Origin: Paracoccus nototheniae
GTDB lineage: Bacteria; Pseudomonadota; Alphaproteobacteria; Rhodobacterales; Rhodobacteraceae
Assembly (NCBI RefSeq): GCF_004335005.1
Contig: NZ_RQRT01000012.1
Location: 1 to 64,000, forward strand
Length of the DNA stretch: 64,000 bases
Direction of reading: 5' to 3'
Below, one piece after another: positions 60,795 to 64,000 of the stretch. The translations under genes and the position numbers were made by a program. Below the pieces are notes generated by a model, which worked only from the letters and a program-made list of their open reading frames with translations, did no database searches and was not told the DNA's origin. Every line of letters begins with the position of its first letter. Positions within the stretch are counted from its first letter, which is position 1.

Positions 60795-62081
60795 CTACAG
60801 CTGAATGACCGGCAGCTCGCTGATCCGGGTTGTGTAGCGCGGTGATCGATGATCGGCCTTTGTCGCCCAAGTCCGGCTGACCCCCTCTCGCGCCAGTACC
60901 ATCGTCTTCTTTCCGAACCGGTCATTGATCGCATCGAGCGCGTCCGTCAGGCGCGCGTCGCGCGGTCGATCGGGTGGAAAAAGCATGGCAGGCTGGTCGG
61001 CCTCGGCCAGCAGATCATCGAGGATGATCCCGGCCTTGGTATAGCCGTAACCATTGCCGGAAGGATCGCCCTTCCAGCCCCGCCGCGCAGCCGCCACGGC
61101 GGCATCCACCAGGTCGAACGTATGATTGGACATGGGCCGCAGACGGATGCTGCGCGAAAAGGAATGGCGCGGCCTGTCGGGCTTGTGCGGGTTGGTGTGA
61201 TAGAAAACGGTCATCGTGCCAGCCACTAAGCCATGCTGACGCAGCTTCTCTGCCGCTCGTGTCGCATGGGCTGTGATAGCCTGCGCCAGCACATCAAATG
61301 TCGTCATGGGCGTGCCCGCGGAGCGGGTGACGGCCATGCCCTTACGCTGCGGGGGCACGTCCTCAAAATCTATGCAAGGTATCCCACGCAGCTCGGCCAC
61401 CAAGCGTTCCAGGACAACCGTGCCAATCTTGCGGCCAAGAGCTAAAGGCAGGTCGCGCAGCTCGGCGGCAGAGTTGATCCCTTGGGCCTTCAGCTTGGCT
61501 TCGGTCGCGGACCCGACGCCCCAAATTTCTCCGATGGGAATGCGGCGCATCACATAGTCCCGCACGTCCTGGTCCATGAGATTGCAGACGCCGGAAAAGA
61601 GTGGGTTCTTCTTGGCTGCATAGTTCGCCAGCTTGGCAAGCGTCTTGGTAGGGGCGATGCCTACGCAGGTTGGAATGCCGGTCTCGGTTCTGACCGCATC
61701 CCGCATCCGTGCGGCATGGGCCTCCATGCGATCCCCGAAGCCGGATAAATCGACAAAGCTTTCGTCAATTGAGTATGTCTCAAGGCGCGGGGAATAGCTG
61801 TGCAGGACCTCGGTGACTCTACGACTTACGTCACCATACAACGTGTAATTGCTTGATAATGCTACAACTCCATGCCTCTTTATCAAATCTCTGATTTTGA
61901 AAACAGGGTCGCCCATTTTTATAAATTGCTTCGCTTCTTCGCTACGGGCGACTGCACAACCATCATTGTTCGATAGAACAATGATGGGGACGCCGCGCAA
62001 CGACACATCAAACAGACGTTCACAGCTGACGTAGAAGTTGTTGCAGTCGATCAGTGCAATGGGTCGGTCGGATTGCTCCAC
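60795..62081 (-). CDS. umuC: UmuC translesion polymerase subunit
   Basis: The 428-residue Y-family polymerase has [18 protein letters not shown] (catalytic Asp), [13 protein letters not shown] [30 protein letters not shown] (second catalytic acidic pair) and the [15 protein letters not shown] motif. A C-terminal little-finger and beta-clamp region follow. The GTG at 62081 fits the UmuC family start; the longer frame to 62363 overlaps umuD and is spurious. With UmuD' it copies damaged templates. Confidence 0.92.
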   Translation of the reverse strand: MEQSDRPIALIDCNNFYVSCERLFDVSLRGVPIIVLSNNDGCAVARSEEAKQFIKMGDPVFKIRDLIKRHGVVALSSNYTLYGDVSRRVTEVLHSYSPRLETYSIDESFVDLSGFGDRMEAHAARMRDAVRTETGIPTCVGIAPTKTLAKLANYAAKKNPLFSGVCNLMDQDVRDYVMRRIPIGEIWGVGSATEAKLKAQGINSAAELRDLPLALGRKIGTVVLERLVAELRGIPCIDFEDVPPQRKGMAVTRSAGTPMTTFDVLAQAITAHATRAAEKLRQHGLVAGTMTVFYHTNPHKPDRPRHSFSRSIRLRPMSNHTFDLVDAAVAAARRGWKGDPSGNGYGYTKAGIILDDLLAEADQPAMLFPPDRPRDARLTDALDAINDRFGKKTMVLAREGVSRTWATKADHRSPRYTTRISELPVIQL

Positions 62082-62092
62082 CGTACATGCCC

Positions 62093-62527
62093 CTATTCGA
62101 TGGGCAGGCGGCGGACGACGCCGGCGACAACCCCCCATATCTCGGTCGTCTCGGTGACCGGGATTGTGGCATAGCCATCCGCACGGGCGCGCGGATCGAG
62201 AAACCAGACGCCATCGCGCTTGGCGAGCTTCTTGACGGTAATGGCGCCATCGACCACCGCGACGACGATGCGGCCATGACGGCGCTTGCCCGCCCGATCC
62301 ACGGCGATCAGGTCGCCGTCCAGAATGCCCTCGGCCTCCAGGCTGTCGCCCGACACCCGCCACCAGAAGGTCGCATGTTCATGCCGCACCACCCACTTGA
62401 TGGGGTCAATCGTGTCCTCAAGATCATCCGCGGCGGGTGACGGAAAACCGGCCGGAACTGGCATGGATGCCAAAGGCACATGCCGGTCAATGAGGGTGAT
62501 CTTGATAGGGCTGAGGTGCAGGGTCAT
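62093..62527 (-). CDS. umuD: UmuD protease/cofactor
   Basis: The 144-residue S24 peptidase has the self-cleavage Ala-Gly in [13 protein letters not shown], catalytic Ser in [19 protein letters not shown] and Lys in [16 protein letters not shown] 62527 is preferred. It precedes umuC by 11 bases and is preceded by a perfect SOS box. Confidence 0.92.
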   Translation of the reverse strand: MTLHLSPIKITLIDRHVPLASMPVPAGFPSPAADDLEDTIDPIKWVVRHEHATFWWRVSGDSLEAEGILDGDLIAVDRAGKRRHGRIVVAVVDGAITVKKLAKRDGVWFLDPRARADGYATIPVTETTEIWGVVAGVVRRLPIE

Positions 62528-62535
62528 GGTCACTA

Positions 62536-62550
62536 GAACAATACGGGAAC
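62536..62550 (-). promoter_or_regulatory. SOS box (LexA site) of umuDC
   Basis: On the reverse strand GTTC, seven bases, GTTC: the alphaproteobacterial LexA consensus. It ends 8 bases before the umuD ATG, so LexA would block transcription until DNA damage. Confidence 0.85.
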
Positions 62551-62639
62551 ACCAGCCATAACCCGAACCCCCCCTGCGGCGTCAAGGATGGATTGGGAAA
62601 GTCAGACCTCATGCCCGCTCCGCGGGCCTCGACTGCCCG

Positions 62640-62966
62640 TTAGGTTGCCTGCGTCTGCTTGATGGTAAGCCCGATGGTTTGACCAGAATATTTCGCGCCA
62701 AGCATGAAGCCAGCGGCCCAGGTCCTGATGCGATTATGGGCTTCGATGGGGTTGTGGGTTTCATCTTCGGACAGCAGAAGCTCATAGACCGCAATCGGGT
62801 TCTCCCCGTCCTTGGTGTCGCACAGGCTGAGCCGGATAACGCTATCAGATTCTGTTTCCTGTCCCCGCTCACGCAGCTCTGTTGCGGTCAGACTCTCCAG
62901 AACCAAAAAGCCTTTTGTACCTGGTGGGGGCAGAAGATCGAACAGCAGCTTGAGGTTCTCTTTCAT
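62640..62966 (-). CDS. Hypothetical protein
   Basis: The 108-residue protein starts MKENLKLLFDLLPPPGTKGF, after AGGAGG; a second ATG directly before it is too close to that site. It contains SVIRLSLCDTKDGENPIAVY and WAAGFMLGAKYSGQTIGLTI. No family was recognised. Confidence 0.6.
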   Translation of the reverse strand: MKENLKLLFDLLPPPGTKGFLVLESLTATELRERGQETESDSVIRLSLCDTKDGENPIAVYELLLSEDETHNPIEAHNRIRTWAAGFMLGAKYSGQTIGLTIKQTQAT

Positions 62967-63027
62967 CATGCCCTCCTGTTTTGCAGGCAGTGTAGGCATT
63001 AACGAAAATATCATCCTAGTTGAACCA

Positions 63028-63498
63028 TCAATTTATTTTTCTCCAGTCACTCGGCGTCTCGAAAGCTCCAGACCAGATCCCCCGCCGTGCGGCCTTCGCC
63101 CGATCCGCACCGGCAGCGTGGCGGCGGTCGCGGTCGTAGTAGGGCACCGCCCAACCGTTCTCGATCATCCATGCCGACAGGCTGACATTGGCGACGGCAC
63201 AGTCTCCAAGGATGCGACGGTAGCGGTCCTTGCCCTCTGACTGGCATGCCACGGGCCTGCGGGCGATGAAGTCTGACAAGGCTAGTGCTGCCTGCTGTCC
63301 GCAGCGCCAAGCGCGGCCTTGCTGGTCAAAGCAAGGTTGCCGGGATTCAGGGGCGTCTATGGATACTAGCCTGATCCGCTCGCCATGGATTTCAATGGTA
63401 TCTCCGTCGATCACGCTAGCCTGCCCTGCAATACTGTTGGCTAAGCCTGGTCCTGCGATAGTGCAGCACAGTGCGGCGATTGCAAAAACCCTATTCAT
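63028..63498 (-). CDS. Exported thermonuclease (SNase family)
   Basis: The 156-residue protein has a signal peptide (VFAIAALCCTIAGPGLA) and an SNase fold: ASVIDGDTIEIHGERIRLVS, with Asp/Arg of IRLVSIDAPESRQPC, then KDRYRRILGDCAVANV and MIENGWAVPYY. Active-site Arg and Glu positions are present. Such plasmid genes resemble ParB/TraN-like nucleases of conjugative systems. GAAGGAAG precedes ATG 63498. Confidence 0.85.
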   Translation of the reverse strand: MNRVFAIAALCCTIAGPGLANSIAGQASVIDGDTIEIHGERIRLVSIDAPESRQPCFDQQGRAWRCGQQAALALSDFIARRPVACQSEGKDRYRRILGDCAVANVSLSAWMIENGWAVPYYDRDRRHAAGADRAKAARRGIWSGAFETPSDWRKIN

Positions 63499-63689
63499 CC
63501 GGCGCTTCCTTCTTTGAAACGATCCCGTATTGCTCTCCGGCCGCAACAGGCTGTTATTCACAGCCATGCAACCGTGCCTTCAGTGCTGGCGGTGGCTCTT
63601 GATGTGCATCGGGTACCGTTACGTGGCCTATCCTTCATAGATTGAACCGCCGTAGGGACGCGATAACGTCCCTGTATGTGCTGTCAGCA

Positions 63690-64000
63690 TCATGACCCTG
63701 CATAAGAATAAGAGGTAGATTGGTATTCAGTCCGCTTGGCAGACTCGCGCAAACCGATAGCTTTACCCAACCGGGCAAGCTCCTTTCCAAGCGTCGAATC
63801 CTCGATCACGAACTCTGCAAAACTCCCAAGATCGAGCGTAGCGATATGCTCCGCTTCGATAGCGGCGCGATCTGCTCGGGCAGCTTGGTCATCATCTGGC
63901 GCTGCTGGTTTTCCAGCCCATCGCCCAAGAAGCGCAAGGGCGCGCTTTGGTGCGGACAGGCGATAGGCATTACTGACCTGTCGGATCTGCGGTCCCCGGC
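63690..64000 (-). CDS. C-terminal end of an unidentified protein, partial
   Basis: A reverse frame open to the window edge ends at 63690. It encodes about 102 residues: QIRQVSNAYRLSAPKRALAL, acidic DDDQAARADRAAIEAEHIA and DLGSFAEFVIEDSTLGKELA, ending TSYSYAGS. The start lies outside. No family was recognised. Confidence 0.5.
   Translation of the reverse strand, partial: RGPQIRQVSNAYRLSAPKRALALLGRWAGKPAAPDDDQAARADRAAIEAEHIATLDLGSFAEFVIEDSTLGKELARLGKAIGLRESAKRTEYQSTSYSYAGS

Noticed and set aside
60795..62363. 522-residue version of UmuC
   Set aside because: The first 94 residues overlap umuD in another frame and are arginine/glycine-rich noise. The family start is at GTG 62081.

Overview
The window looks like alphaproteobacterial, high-GC replicon DNA of the Rhodobacteraceae, most likely Paracoccus or a close relative. 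The case rests on bhcA/bhcR-type and glcDEF genes, a GTTC-N7-GTTC SOS box, and a VirB/VirD4 transfer system with a luxI/luxR pair. It reads as part of a conjugative (mega)plasmid. No replication module of a known type, tRNA, rRNA or CRISPR array was seen.

Layout. 1-9 kb holds a C2-acid module: the 5' end of an aspartate/serine-glyoxylate aminotransferase (bhcA-like), its divergent IclR regulator (bhcR-like), an IS3 orfA scar, a FadR-type regulator (GlcR-like), a LctP-family permease and glcDEF. Glycolate would be imported, oxidised to glyoxylate and passed to the beta-hydroxyaspartate cycle. 9-17 kb is a transposon mosaic: a winged-helix/DUF3800 pair behind iteron-like repeats, IS630, IS3 (splitting a gene that can be rejoined in silico), a pentapeptide-repeat protein, IS30 and an AT-rich HNH gene. 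18-31.5 kb is luxR/luxI followed by a complete virB operon (virB1-B6, B8-B11 and a lipoprotein). On the opposite strand come virD4, a MobA/VirD2-type relaxase and a MobC-like protein, ending at a recognisable nic site (TATCCTG|C, 36636-36643).

From the nic site rightward (36.6-53 kb) lies what should be the leading region, which enters the recipient first. It starts with strong palindromes, a roughly 40-unit 9-bp repeat array and a VirC1/VirC2-like pair. Three copies of a ~1.05 kb GC-rich, hairpin-rich, non-coding repeat follow. Each sits directly upstream of a leftward operon (antirestriction ArdC; a DUF4942/methyltransferase operon; DUF3768 followed by a ParB-like gene). Each carries a TTGCCG-N4-CGGCAA site that also lies upstream of an XRE-type regulator gene. 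H-NS-like and VapBC genes share the region. The geometry (template strand = transferred strand, operons pointing back to oriT, repeated structured leaders, anti-defence cargo) matches what would be expected of single-stranded-DNA promoters, and it is the most interesting feature of the window.

53-64 kb holds a MmeI-like type IIG restriction-modification enzyme with a DUF3644 partner, a decayed glutathione S-transferase, a haloacid dehalogenase, an IS1380 element, an SOS cassette (umuD, umuC, yedK), a small hypothetical gene, a secreted thermonuclease and the end of an unidentified gene.
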